Source: Arthrobacter mobilis (lineage in GTDB: Bacteria; Actinomycetota; Actinomycetes; Actinomycetales; Micrococcaceae). Taken from it: 64,000 nt of DNA. The notes beneath the pieces are model-generated. The model was not told the DNA's origin. It did not search any database and was given only the letters and a program-made list of their open reading frames with translations. Made by a program: the position numbers and the translations under genes. The stretch is taken from positions 20,596 to 84,595 of the forward strand of contig NZ_JAAZSQ010000006.1 of NCBI RefSeq assembly GCF_012395835.1. The letters are read 5' to 3'. Positions 14,632 through 24,738 of the stretch are shown piece after piece (position 1 is the first letter of the stretch; each line of letters starts with the position of its first letter).

Positions 14632-15231
14632 CTATGCGGGCTCGGGCAGCTCCAGCCACTGGTACCAGCCGCGGTGCAGCACCAGCCAGGCGATCAGGCC
14701 GTAGCCGGCCTGCCCGGGTCCGCCGCCGTTGGCGGCCAGGTCGGTGCGCCACTGGCCATGGTTGACCAGCGGGGTGAAGGTGTCGACGTAGACGTGCTTG
14801 CGCCGGGTGGTCACGTCCCCGAAGGCCGCCGAGAGTTCGGCCAGGCGCAGGTTCCGGTCCATGTCCAGCCCCGGCGGCGGACCGACGACGAACACTTTGA
14901 TGCTCAGCTGTGAGGCACCGTCGAGGATATTGGCCAGGTTCAGGCGGCTGCGCGCAGTGGTCAGGCCCAGGTCCAGGTCCCGGCTGGAGAGCCCGATCAC
15001 CAGCCGGTTCTCGAAGCCGTCGTCGAAGCGGCGGCCGGCCTCCTGCAGCCAGCGCCCGGCCAGCTCCTCGGTGCCTTCATTGGGGGAGGCCAGCGTGAAG
15101 GACACCAGGGATGCCGGTGCGGGGTTCGTCCGGGCCAGGGCCCGGCCGAGCCAGCCCAGCGCCCGGGGATCCCCGGCACCGGCCAGCAGTTCGTCGCCGA
15201 CGGCGGCAATCCTGATTCTGCGTTGCTCCAC
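14632..15231 (-). CDS. SGNH/GDSL-type hydrolase-like protein
   Basis: The roughly 199-residue protein begins RIRIAAVGDELLAGAGDPRA, the block I region of SGNH esterases. Glycine-aspartate-glutamate (GDE) replaces the usual GDS, so the nucleophilic serine is missing at that position. Later segments FVVGPPPGLDMDRNLRLAEL and VYVDTFTPLVNHGQWRTDLA resemble blocks III-V, with a possible Asp/His region (DLAANGGGPGQAGYGLIAW; the canonical DxxH appears degenerate). It may therefore be a non-catalytic or altered family member. The start is uncertain: GTG at 15231 lies just before the domain with a weak AGAAAG upstream, and the frame runs on to 15315. Downstream of kgd on the same strand, after its terminator. 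Confidence 0.7.
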   Translation of the reverse strand: MEQRRIRIAAVGDELLAGAGDPRALGWLGRALARTNPAPASLVSFTLASPNEGTEELAGRWLQEAGRRFDDGFENRLVIGLSSRDLDLGLTTARSRLNLANILDGASQLSIKVFVVGPPPGLDMDRNLRLAELSAAFGDVTTRRKHVYVDTFTPLVNHGQWRTDLAANGGGPGQAGYGLIAWLVLHRGWYQWLELPEPA

Positions 15232-15277
15232 GAGTTGCTTTCTGGTCGATACCCGATAGTTGGCAGGGTGGAAATGG

Positions 15278-15317
15278 TTAAAAAGAAAGCGGGTGGGGCG
15301 CCGCCGGCACCCCACCC
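15278..15317 (-). terminator. Rho-independent terminator of kgd
   Basis: On the minus strand, starting 11 bases after the kgd stop, GGGTGGGG and CCCCACCC arms with GC-rich loop sequence form a strong hairpin. It is followed by GCTTTCTTTTTAA. A classical intrinsic terminator separating kgd from the SGNH gene. Confidence 0.9.
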
Positions 15318-15327
15318 ACCATCTTAC

Positions 15328-18300
15328 CTAGCGGCGCTCGAAAGCCTTCTTGACCAGCAGGTCCTGCTCAACTGCGTGCCGCTTGGCCGAGCCCGTGGAA
15401 GTCGCCGCCGAGGCCGGCCGCGAGACCACGCGCAGGCCCTTGCCCAGCTGCGCGGGCAGGTGCAGGCCGACGAACGGCCAGGGGCCCTGGTTCGCCGGCT
15501 CGTCCTGGGCCCAGACGATTTCGGCGTTCGGGTACTTGGCCAGCTCCGCCTTGATCTCCTCGACCGGCAGCGGGTAGAGCTGCTCGACGCGTACCAGCGC
15601 GGTGCGGTTGTCGCCGCTCTTCCGGCGGGCCGCCAGCAGATCGTAGTACAGGCGGCCGGAGACCAGGATGACCCGGTCCACGTCGGCCCCGTTGAGCGTC
15701 TCGACCTCCGGAAGCACCGGACGGAAGCTGCCCTGTGTGAATTCTTCCACCGAGGAGGCAGCGGCCTTCAGGCGCAGCAGCTGCTTCGGCGTGAAGATGA
15801 TCAGCGGCTTGCTCGGACGGCTGAACGCCTGGCGGCGCAGCAGGTGGAAGTGCGAGGCCGGGGTGGTGGGGTTGGCCACCACCATGTTGTCCTGGGCGCA
15901 CAGCTGCAGGAAGCGTTCGATGCGCCCGGAGGAGTGGTCCGGTCCCTGTCCCTCGTAGCCGTGCGGCAGCATCATGACCAGCGAGGACCGCTGGCCCCAC
16001 TTCTGTTCCGCGGAGGAGATGAACTCGTCAATGACGGTCTGGGCGCCGTTGACGAAGTCGCCGAACTGGGCCTCCCAGAGCACGAGGGCATCAGGACGCT
16101 CCACCGAGTAGCCGTACTCGAAGCCGAGGGCGGCGTATTCGGACAGCAGCGAGTCGTAGATCCACAGCTTGGCCTGGTCCGGGGTGAGGTGGGACAACGG
16201 CGCCCACTCCGCTCCGGTGGCACGGTCGTGGAATACCGCGTGGCGCTGCACGAAGGTGCCGCGGCGGGAGTCCTGCCCGGCCAGGCGGACCGGGATGCCT
16301 TCCATCAGCAGCGAGCCGAAGGCCGCGATCTCGCCGAAGCCCCAGTCGATGCCGCCTTCGCGGGACATCTGCTCGCGCTTTTCCAGCAGCGGCTTGAGCT
16401 TCGGGTGGATGGTGAACCCTTCGGGCACATTGATGTGCGCCTTGCCGATGTAGGCCAGTGTGTCGGCGCTGATCGCGGTGCTGCCGGGCACGCGCTCGGT
16501 GTCCTCCTGCTGCTGGGAGAGGGGACGTTCGAGGTCGCTTACGGCGGCGGCGTCCTTGGTGACGACCGGGATCGGCGAGGTTTGGGCGGCGTGGGTTTCG
16601 GCGAAGACGCGTTCCAGCCGCTCCTGGTAGTCGCGCAGGGCCTGGTCCGCTTCATCCTGCGTGATGTCGCCGCGGCCGACCAGGGCCTCGGTGTACAGCT
16701 TGCGGGTGGAGCGCTTGGCCTCGATCAGGTTGTACATCATCGGCTGGGTCATCGAGGGGTCGTCACCCTCGTTGTGGCCGCGCCGGCGGTAGCAGACCAG
16801 GTCGATCACGACGTCCTTGTGGAAGCGCTGGCGGTATTCGTAGGCCAGCTGGGCCACCCGGACCACGGCCTCCGGATCGTCGCCGTTCACGTGGAAGACC
16901 GGGGACTGGATCATCTTGGCGACGTCGGTGGAGTACACCGAGGAGCGCGAGGACTGCGGCGAGGTGGTGAAGCCGATCTGGTTGTTGACCACAATGTGGA
17001 TGGTGCCGCCGGTACGGTAGCCGCGCAGCTGCGACAGGTTCAGCGTCTCGGCCACCACGCCCTGTCCGGCGAAGGCTGCGTCGCCGTGGACCATGATGGG
17101 CAGCACCGGGAAGGTACCCGTGGCGCCCTGGTCCAGGCGGTCCTGCTTGGCCCGGACAATGCCTTCCAGGACCGGGTCCACGGCTTCGAGGTGGGACGGG
17201 TTCGCCGCCAGGTAGACCTTGGTTTTGTTCCCGTTGTCCGAGGTGAACGTGCCCTCGGTGCCCAGGTGGTACTTGACGTCGCCGGAGCCCTGGACGCTGC
17301 GCGGGTCCTGGGTGCCCTCGAACTCGCGGAAGACCTGGGCGTAGGTCTTGCCGGCGATGTTGGTCAGCACGTTCAGCCGGCCGCGGTGGGCCATGCCGAT
17401 CGCCACTTCGTCCAGTCCGTCGTCGGCGGCATCGGAGATGACGGCGTCCAGCAGCGGAATCAGCGACTCGCCGCCCTCCAGGGAGAAGCGCTTCTGGCCG
17501 ACGAACTTGGTCTGCAGGAAGGTCTCGAAGGCCTCGGCCGCGTTGAGCTTGCCCAGGATCCGCAGCTGTTCTTCGCGGCTGGGCTTGGCGTAGTCGCGCT
17601 CGAGCTCGTCCTGGAACCACTTGCGCTCGGCCGGGTCCTGGATGTGCATGTATTCGACGCCGGTGGTGCGGCAGTAGGCGTCGCGCAGCACCCCGAGGAT
17701 GCTGCGCAGCGTCAGCCGGCTCTTGCCGCCGAAGCCGCCGGTGGTCCACTCCCGGTCCAGGTCCCACAGGGTCAGCCCGTAGGTGAGGATGTCCAGGTCC
17801 GGGTGCTTGCGCTGGACGTACTCGAGCGGGTTGGTGTCGGCCATCAGGTGGCCGCGCACGCGGTAGGCGTGGACCAGCTGCTGGATCCGCGCGACCTTGT
17901 TCACCTGCTGGGCGACATCCACCTGGTTGTCGGCGTGCCAGCGGACCGGCTCGTAGGGGATCCGCAGGGCCTCGAAGATCTCGTCGTAGAAGCCCTGCTC
18001 GCCCAGCAGCAGCGACTCGACCAGGCGCAGGAATTCGCCCGAGCCGGCGCCCTGGATGACGCGGTGGTCGTAGGTGGAGGTCAGGGTGATGATCTTGCCC
18101 ACACCCTGCAGCGCCAGCGTCTTTTCGCTCGAGCCGCGGAACTCGGCCGGGTACTCCAGCGCGCCGACGCCGATGATGCAGGCCTGGCCCTTGGACAGGC
18201 GCGGGACGGAGTGGACGGTGCCGATGCCGCCGGGGTTGGTCAGCGAGGCAGTGGTGCCCGCGTAGTCGTCGGCGGTCAGCTGGCCGCCGCGGGCTCGTTT

Positions 18301-19155
18301 GATCAGGTCCTCATAGGTGTGCCAGAACTCGGAGAAGTTCATGGTCTCGGCCTTCTTGATGTTCGGGACAACAAGCAGGCGGGAACCGTCGGGCTTGGGC
18401 ATGTCGATGGCGATGCCGAAGTTCACGTGCGCAGGCTGCACGGCCACGGGCTTGCCGTCCACCTCGTCATAGTGCACGTTCTGGCTGGGGAACTGGCCCA
18501 GCGCCTTGACGACGGCGTAGCCGATCAGGTGGGTGAAGGAGACCTTACCGCCGCGGGCACGGGCCAGGTTGGAGTTGATGACCAGACGGTTGTCGATCAG
18601 CAGCTTCGCGGGAACGGCGCGGACGGTGGTCGCGGTCGGTACGCTCAGGCTCTGGTCCATGTTGGACGCGATGGCCTTGGCCGGGCCGCGCAGCACGGAG
18701 ACGATGTCTTCTTCGGTCTTCGCGTTGGGTGCGGACTTGGGCAGCTGGGCGGGGATGGGGGCCGTCCTGGCCGCCGGGGCCGGAGCGGACGCCTTGGGCG
18801 CAGCAGCGGCTTCGGGTGCCGGGGCGGCGGACACCGAGATGGCGGTGGAGGTGTTCGGGGCGGGGGCGGGATCGGCCGGAATCGGTTCGGCTCCGGCGGC
18901 GGTTCCGTCCATGGCCGGCGAAACGGCGGGCTTGATCACGGGCAGTGCCTTGGTGGAAGGGTTGGTTTCGGCAGCGGCCGGAGCAGCCGGGGTACCGTTG
19001 GCCGCCGGTGCCGACCCGGTCGCGGACTCGAAGATGCTCCACCACTTCCGGTCCACGGAATTCTTGTCCTGGAGGTATTGTTCGTAAATTTCATCGACGA
19101 GCCATTCGTTACCGCCGAATTCCTCGGGTAGACGAAGGTTGGGATGCTCTGGCAC
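15328..19155 (-). CDS. kgd: Multifunctional 2-oxoglutarate decarboxylase/dehydrogenase (Kgd, OdhA type)
   Basis: This is a 1275-residue fusion typical of actinobacteria. The first about 40 residues (LPEEFGGNEWLVDEIYEQYL) are the E1o N-terminal segment. An Ala/Pro-rich linker runs to about residue 120. An E2-like acyltransferase core follows, with TSTYDHRVIQGAGSGEFLRL carrying the family's DHRVI motif. The thiamine-diphosphate E1 part comes next (IGMAHRGRLNVLTNI, GDVKYHLGTEG, HGDAAFAGQGVVAETLNLSQ with the GDxxF/N ThDP-Mg motif, LVCYRRRGHNEGDDPSMTQP) and ends in the transketolase-like C-terminal domain. It feeds the TCA cycle from 2-oxoglutarate. The start is set at GTG 19155, directly before PEHPNLRLPEE with GAGG ten bases upstream; the frame is open to 19203. 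A TAGACT hexamer at 19307-19302 is a candidate -10. Confidence 0.95.
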   Translation of the reverse strand: MPEHPNLRLPEEFGGNEWLVDEIYEQYLQDKNSVDRKWWSIFESATGSAPAANGTPAAPAAAETNPSTKALPVIKPAVSPAMDGTAAGAEPIPADPAPAPNTSTAISVSAAPAPEAAAAPKASAPAPAARTAPIPAQLPKSAPNAKTEEDIVSVLRGPAKAIASNMDQSLSVPTATTVRAVPAKLLIDNRLVINSNLARARGGKVSFTHLIGYAVVKALGQFPSQNVHYDEVDGKPVAVQPAHVNFGIAIDMPKPDGSRLLVVPNIKKAETMNFSEFWHTYEDLIKRARGGQLTADDYAGTTASLTNPGGIGTVHSVPRLSKGQACIIGVGALEYPAEFRGSSEKTLALQGVGKIITLTSTYDHRVIQGAGSGEFLRLVESLLLGEQGFYDEIFEALRIPYEPVRWHADNQVDVAQQVNKVARIQQLVHAYRVRGHLMADTNPLEYVQRKHPDLDILTYGLTLWDLDREWTTGGFGGKSRLTLRSILGVLRDAYCRTTGVEYMHIQDPAERKWFQDELERDYAKPSREEQLRILGKLNAAEAFETFLQTKFVGQKRFSLEGGESLIPLLDAVISDAADDGLDEVAIGMAHRGRLNVLTNIAGKTYAQVFREFEGTQDPRSVQGSGDVKYHLGTEGTFTSDNGNKTKVYLAANPSHLEAVDPVLEGIVRAKQDRLDQGATGTFPVLPIMVHGDAAFAGQGVVAETLNLSQLRGYRTGGTIHIVVNNQIGFTTSPQSSRSSVYSTDVAKMIQSPVFHVNGDDPEAVVRVAQLAYEYRQRFHKDVVIDLVCYRRRGHNEGDDPSMTQPMMYNLIEAKRSTRKLYTEALVGRGDITQDEADQALRDYQERLERVFAETHAAQTSPIPVVTKDAAAVSDLERPLSQQQEDTERVPGSTAISADTLAYIGKAHINVPEGFTIHPKLKPLLEKREQMSREGGIDWGFGEIAAFGSLLMEGIPVRLAGQDSRRGTFVQRHAVFHDRATGAEWAPLSHLTPDQAKLWIYDSLLSEYAALGFEYGYSVERPDALVLWEAQFGDFVNGAQTVIDEFISSAEQKWGQRSSLVMMLPHGYEGQGPDHSSGRIERFLQLCAQDNMVVANPTTPASHFHLLRRQAFSRPSKPLIIFTPKQLLRLKAAASSVEEFTQGSFRPVLPEVETLNGADVDRVILVSGRLYYDLLAARRKSGDNRTALVRVEQLYPLPVEEIKAELAKYPNAEIVWAQDEPANQGPWPFVGLHLPAQLGKGLRVVSRPASAATSTGSAKRHAVEQDLLVKKAFERR

Positions 19156-19301
19156 TTTGTTTACGCCTCTTCCATCTGTTGCCGCTTGCCCGTCAGATCG
19201 CACGCTGCACCCGCATTAGCCCATGACGTTGCCGCGAGGCATGGCCGCGGGCCGAGGCAGCCGTGAGTGCGTGTGGACGCACATGATCTGGACCTCAAGC
19301 C

Positions 19302-19307
19302 AGTCTA
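19302..19307 (-). promoter_or_regulatory. Candidate -10 element of kgd
   Basis: TAGACT on the minus strand in the 255-bp gap between the divergent kgd and guaB1 genes. It would put the start of transcription near 19295 and leave a leader of about 140 nt. No convincing -35 is visible; the call rests on the hexamer and its place only. Confidence 0.35.
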
Positions 19308-19407
19308 GTAACACATGAGCAGGTCTAGCCAATCACCTGCCCGAACACTACGTATTCTGGAGGGGAGGCGGACTCCGCCCGGTTGATGCCACCGATTCCA
19401 GGAGTAG

Positions 19408-20865
<1,458 letters not shown>

Positions 20866-20915
20866 TGGAACCCCCGGGCCTTGGCAGCAGGCCTGGCTGC
20901 TAGGCTTTAAGGACA

Positions 20916-21149
20916 ATGGACAGCTATTCTAGACGCCGGTCCGTGACGACTGCCCCGCCCGCTGCGGCATGCACCAAGGCAGTCCCACCCAGCACCGGCC
21001 GACCCCGCACCCGTGCCCCGCATTCGCTGCCCGCCGCCGGAGCGGCCGGACAGGAGCCCTCCAGTCCGGATCCGGATCCTCTCCCACCTGACGGACCTGA
21101 CCAGCTGCCGGCGCCCTTCCATGCCTGCCGTCTACGGGGAGGCCGCTGA
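20916..21149 (+). CDS. Possible 77-residue leader ORF upstream of CBS genes
   Basis: An ORF starting ATG at 20916 ends with a TGA that overlaps the ATG of the next gene (TGATG), as in translational coupling. TAGGCT at 20901-20906 could be its -10 and AAGG lies just before the ATG. The product is Pro/Ala/Arg-rich without a recognisable domain, and its third codon positions are less GC-biased than in neighbouring genes. So it may be a spurious frame in the leader of the CBS operon. Nothing else is visible in the 283-bp gap. Confidence 0.25.
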   Translation: MDSYSRRRSVTTAPPAAACTKAVPPSTGRPRTRAPHSLPAAGAAGQEPSSPDPDPLPPDGPDQLPAPFHACRLRGGR

Positions 21150-22477
21150 TGGAATGGCTCCAAATTGCCGCAGGACTCCTCCTGATCCTGGGCACCGGCT
21201 TCTTCGTCGCCGTCGAATTCTCCCTGGTCGCCCTGGACCAGCCCACCGTCCAGCGCGCCATCGACAACGGGGACAAGGGCGCCGTGCCGCTGATGCGGTG
21301 CCTGAAGTCCCTGTCCACCCAGCTGTCCAGCTGCCAGCTGGGCATTACCCTGACCACCCTGCTGACAGGTTTCCTGCTGGAGCCGTCCATCAGCTCGCTG
21401 CTGCGCGGGCCGCTGGCCGCGCTGGGCCTGCCCGCTGCGGTGCATGAACCGGCCGCCGTCGTCATCGCCATGACCCTGGCCACCCTGCTCTCCATGCTGA
21501 TCGGCGAGCTGGTTCCCAAGAACGCCTCGATTGCCCTGCCAATGGCCATCGGCAAGGCCGTCGCGCGCCCGCAGCTGCTCTTCACCGCAGTGTTCAAGCC
21601 GGCCATCGTCGCGCTGAACGGTTTTGCGAACAAGGTGCTGCACCTGTTCGGCCTGGAGGCCAAGGAAGAGCTTTCCGGCGCCCGGACCCCCTCCGAGCTG
21701 GCCTCGCTGGTGCGCCGCTCGGCCGAGATGGGCACGCTGGACGCCGGCACCGCCACCTTCCTGTCCCGGACGCTCACCTTTTCCGGGCGCACGGCGGCCG
21801 ACGTGATGACCCCGCGCATCCGGGTGGAGTTCATTGACGCTGACCAAAGCGTGGCCGACCTCGTGACGGTCGCGCGGCGGACCGGATACTCAAGGTTCCC
21901 GATCCTGGGCGATTCCCCGGACGATGTCCGCGGCGTCGCCCACATCAAGAAGGCCATTGCCGTGCCCCGGGACAAGCGCGCAGGGCTGTCCGTGGCGGCG
22001 ATCATGGCCGATGTGCTGCGGGTGCCCGAAACCGTGCACCTGGACTCGCTGCTGACCGAACTGCGCGCCTCGAACCTGCAGTTCGCCGTGGTCCTGGACG
22101 AATACGGCGGCACGGCCGGCGTGGTCACGCTGGAGGACCTGGTCGAGGAAATCGTCGGGGAGGTCAAGGACGAGCACGACCGGGTCAAGCCCGGGGTGCT
22201 GCAAAGTGCCACCGGCAACTGGTACTTTCCGGGCCTGATGCGCCCGGACGAAGTTTCCGAACAGATCCCGCTGCTCACCGTCCCGGACGAGGCCAGCTAT
22301 GAGACCGTCGGCGGGTTCATCATGGCCCAGCTGGGCCGGATTGCCGCGGTCGGGGACACTGTGGCCGTCGACGGCGGGGTGCTGGAAGTGGAGCGCATGG
22401 ACGGCCGGCGGATCGACCGCGTCCGGTTCATCCCGGCACCGCCTCCGGTGCCGGCCGAGGGCGGAGGCGGACGATGA
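21149..22477 (+). CDS. CNNM-domain/CBS-pair/CorC-type membrane protein (first of two)
   Basis: The 442-residue protein begins with a DUF21/CNNM membrane domain (residues 1-185; TGFFVAVEFSLVALDQPTVQ, LGITLTTLLTGFLLEP, IGELVPKNASIALP). A CBS pair follows (about 200-330; VMTPRIRVEFIDADQSVADL, DEYGGTAGVVTLEDLVEEIV). The C-terminal CorC/HlyC domain runs about 345-430. This family is proposed to export or sense Mg/Co ions; the name haemolysin is historical. GGGGAGG lies six bases before the ATG. The stop overlaps the ATG of the second paralogue (ATGA), so the pair may form a heteromer. Confidence 0.9.
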   Translation: MEWLQIAAGLLLILGTGFFVAVEFSLVALDQPTVQRAIDNGDKGAVPLMRCLKSLSTQLSSCQLGITLTTLLTGFLLEPSISSLLRGPLAALGLPAAVHEPAAVVIAMTLATLLSMLIGELVPKNASIALPMAIGKAVARPQLLFTAVFKPAIVALNGFANKVLHLFGLEAKEELSGARTPSELASLVRRSAEMGTLDAGTATFLSRTLTFSGRTAADVMTPRIRVEFIDADQSVADLVTVARRTGYSRFPILGDSPDDVRGVAHIKKAIAVPRDKRAGLSVAAIMADVLRVPETVHLDSLLTELRASNLQFAVVLDEYGGTAGVVTLEDLVEEIVGEVKDEHDRVKPGVLQSATGNWYFPGLMRPDEVSEQIPLLTVPDEASYETVGGFIMAQLGRIAAVGDTVAVDGGVLEVERMDGRRIDRVRFIPAPPPVPAEGGGGR

Positions 22478-23535
22478 ACCCCGAAGCGGGTATTTTCTGG
22501 CTGGTCATCCTGCTCCTGGGTAACGCGTTCTTCGTCGGTGCAGAGTTCGCGGTGATGTCGGCCCGCCGCAGCCAGATCGAGCCGCTGGCCGACGCCGGCT
22601 CGCGGCGGGCGAAGACCACGCTGTGGGCCATGGAGAACGTGTCCCTGATGCTGGCCTGCGCGCAGCTGGGCATTACCGTCTGCTCGCTGCTGATCCTGAA
22701 CGTGGCCGAACCCGCCATCAAGGAACTGCTGCTGATTCCGCTGGAGCACTGGGTGGGGATCCCGCACGAGGCCTCCTACGCAGCCTCTTTCCTGGTGGCG
22801 CTGCTGGCGGTCACGTTCCTGCATGTGACCCTGGGCGAGATGGTTCCCAAGAACATCTCGGTGTCCACGGCGGACAAGGCGGCCCTGCTGCTGGCGCCGC
22901 CGCTGGTGTACGTCTCCAAAGCGGTCCGGCCGGTGATCGCCGTGCTCAACTGGAGCGCCAACCACATTCTGCGCCTGATGCGGATCACGCCAAAGGATGA
23001 GGTCACGTCGACCTTCACCCTGGAGGAGGTCCAGTCCATCGTGCAGGAGTCCACCCGGCACGGCCTGGTGGACGACGAGTCCGGGCTGATCTCCAGTTCA
23101 CTGGAATTCTCCGGGCAGACCGCACGCAGCGTCATGGTCCCGCTCGCCGAACTGGTCACCATCGATGTGGACGCCACGCCGGAGGAGTTCGAGCGCCTGG
23201 TGCGCCGTACCGGCTTCTCGCGGTTCCCGGTGGCTGACCACGAGGGAAACCTAACCGGATACCTGCACCTGAAGGACGTCATGACCATCCCGGAGGAAGG
23301 CTTCCGACGCCCCGTTTCGGTGGGCAAGGTCCGCACGCTGGCCAACCTGGGGCCGGAGGATGAGATCGAGGACGCGCTGGCCGTGATGCAGCGGACCGGT
23401 ACGCATCTCGCCCGGGTCATTAGTCCGGAGGGCCGGACCATGGGCGTGCTGTTCCTGGAAGACGTGCTCGAGGTGCTCGTGGGGGAGATCCGCGATGCCA
23501 CCCAGGTCCAGGGCGAACGCCGCCGCGGCGACTGA
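22474..23535 (+). CDS. CNNM-domain/CBS-pair membrane protein (second of two)
   Basis: The 353-residue paralogue of the upstream gene has a DUF21 domain (LLGNAFFVGAEFAVMSARRS, LGEMVPKNISVSTADKAALL) and a CBS pair (SVMVPLAELVTIDVDATPEE, GVLFLEDVLEVLVGEIRDAT). The CorC/HlyC C-terminal domain is missing: the chain stops about 15 residues after the second CBS motif. The two genes overlap by four bases. The same long/short pairing is common in actinobacteria. A hairpin terminator follows at 23573. Confidence 0.88.
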   Translation: MNPEAGIFWLVILLLGNAFFVGAEFAVMSARRSQIEPLADAGSRRAKTTLWAMENVSLMLACAQLGITVCSLLILNVAEPAIKELLLIPLEHWVGIPHEASYAASFLVALLAVTFLHVTLGEMVPKNISVSTADKAALLLAPPLVYVSKAVRPVIAVLNWSANHILRLMRITPKDEVTSTFTLEEVQSIVQESTRHGLVDDESGLISSSLEFSGQTARSVMVPLAELVTIDVDATPEEFERLVRRTGFSRFPVADHEGNLTGYLHLKDVMTIPEEGFRRPVSVGKVRTLANLGPEDEIEDALAVMQRTGTHLARVISPEGRTMGVLFLEDVLEVLVGEIRDATQVQGERRRGD

Positions 23536-23572
23536 GGCCGGGTGCCTTCGGGGCCCCGGCAGCGCACGGAAA

Positions 23573-23608
23573 GGAGCAGGCTCCGGTCAAGTATCCGGAG
23601 CCTGCTCC
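23573..23608 (+). terminator. Hairpin terminator after the CBS gene pair
   Basis: A perfect 14-bp stem GGAGCAGGCTCCGG/CCGGAGCCTGCTCC with an 8-nt loop lies 37 bases after the stop codon. There is no T-tract, so it may work with Rho. Confidence 0.75.
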
Positions 23609-23670
23609 GTTCCCCGGACTGCGTGGAACTGCGAATGGTTCGCAGGCGTCCTAGACTGGTAAAAGTCTCT

Positions 23671-23685
23671 TGTTAATTATTCTCA
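23671..23685 (+). promoter_or_regulatory. Fur/Zur-type 7-1-7 box upstream of the zinc importer
   Basis: TGTTAATTATTCTCA differs at only a few positions from the Fur-family consensus TGATAAT-N-ATTATCA and is nearly symmetrical. It stands in an AT-rich island 21 bases before the first importer gene. An extra inverted repeat AGACT-N6-AGTCT (23653-23668) adjoins it. A gene for a Fur-family regulator lies convergent at the end of the same transporter cluster, so Zur-type repression is the simplest reading. Confidence 0.7.
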
Positions 23686-23706
23686 TTTAGAGCCGATCGA
23701 GGTACC

Positions 23707-24738
23707 ATGCGGCGCTTCCGCACCCTGAACATATCCTCCGGATTGACCGGCCTGGCCGGCGCTGCCGTGTTGTCCCTGGCACTGGCCGGCTGCGGAGCGT
23801 CCGGCACCGGAGCGGGGTCTGCATCCGGCGGGGCTTCCGCCGGAGCGGACACGATCAGCGTGGTTGCCTCCACCAATGTGTACGGGGATATCGCCGAGGT
23901 GGTCGGTGGCGATGCCGTCTCCGTGACCTCCCTGATCAATTCGGCGGCCCAGGACCCGCACTCGTACGAGGCAACAGCGCGGGACAGGCTGGCTGTCTCC
24001 GAGGCCGACCTGGTCATCGCCAACGGCGGAGGCTACGACTCGTTCCTGCAGACCCTGGTCGAGGCCACGGGCAAGGACCCCGAAGCTGTCATTACCGCCG
24101 TCGATGTCAGCGGCCTCGCATCCGCTGCCGGATCCGAGGCTTCGGGGCACGCCGATGGCGAAGCCCACGAGGAAGAGGGCCAAGGCGGGGAGCACGGGCA
24201 CGACGCCGGTGTCAACGAGCATGTCTGGTACGACCTGTCCGCCGTCGGCAAGGTCGCGGACGCGGTCGCATCGAAGCTGGCGGCCATGGCCCCGGACCAG
24301 GCAGCGGAGATTGAGCAGAATGCGGCTGCCTTCCGCGAGGGGCTGGCCGGGCTCGAGGCCGATCGTGAGGCCTTGGCCAGGACCGTTTCCGGGACCGCGG
24401 TGGTCGCCACGGATCCGGTGCCGTTGTATCTGCTGGACGCCCTGGGACTGAAGAACCTCACGCCGGCGGACTTCATGGAGGCAGCCGAAGAGGGCAGCGA
24501 CGCCTCGCCGGCGGCGCTGATGCGGACCGAGGACCTGGCCGCGTCGCCGTCGGTGCGGTTCGTGGCCTACAACGAGCAGACCGAAAGCAGCCAGACCCGT
24601 CAGGTGCGCAGCGCCGCGGAAAAGGCGGGCACCGCCGTCGTCGACTTCTCCGAGACACTTCCCGAAGGCCAGCACTACCTGGACTGGATGAAGACCAACC
24701 TGGAGAACATTGCCGCTGCCGCCGGAAGCGCCGGATGA
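23707..24738 (+). CDS. Zinc-type ABC transporter substrate-binding lipoprotein
   Basis: The 343-residue protein has a signal peptide and lipobox LALAGC (Cys29), so it is membrane-anchored outside the cell. Ligand candidates are His in DPHSYEATARDRL and His in NEHVWYDLSAVGK. Between them lies a His/Asp/Glu-rich loop (about residues 145-172, EAHEEEGQGGEHGHDAG) usual in zinc-capturing ZnuA proteins. Where ZnuA has its third His (HxAFGYF), this protein reads ATDPVPLYLLDALG, as in mycobacterial Rv2059-like members, so metal geometry may differ. The start ATG follows GAGG seven bases upstream. It overlaps the ATPase gene by four bases. Confidence 0.85.
   Translation: MRRFRTLNISSGLTGLAGAAVLSLALAGCGASGTGAGSASGGASAGADTISVVASTNVYGDIAEVVGGDAVSVTSLINSAAQDPHSYEATARDRLAVSEADLVIANGGGYDSFLQTLVEATGKDPEAVITAVDVSGLASAAGSEASGHADGEAHEEEGQGGEHGHDAGVNEHVWYDLSAVGKVADAVASKLAAMAPDQAAEIEQNAAAFREGLAGLEADREALARTVSGTAVVATDPVPLYLLDALGLKNLTPADFMEAAEEGSDASPAALMRTEDLAASPSVRFVAYNEQTESSQTRQVRSAAEKAGTAVVDFSETLPEGQHYLDWMKTNLENIAAAAGSAG

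Noticed and set aside
15223-19131. 1302-codon open frame on the plus strand opposite kgd
   Set aside because: It is an antisense shadow made by GC-rich third positions of kgd; the product is low-complexity Gly/Val/Leu/Arg without any domain.
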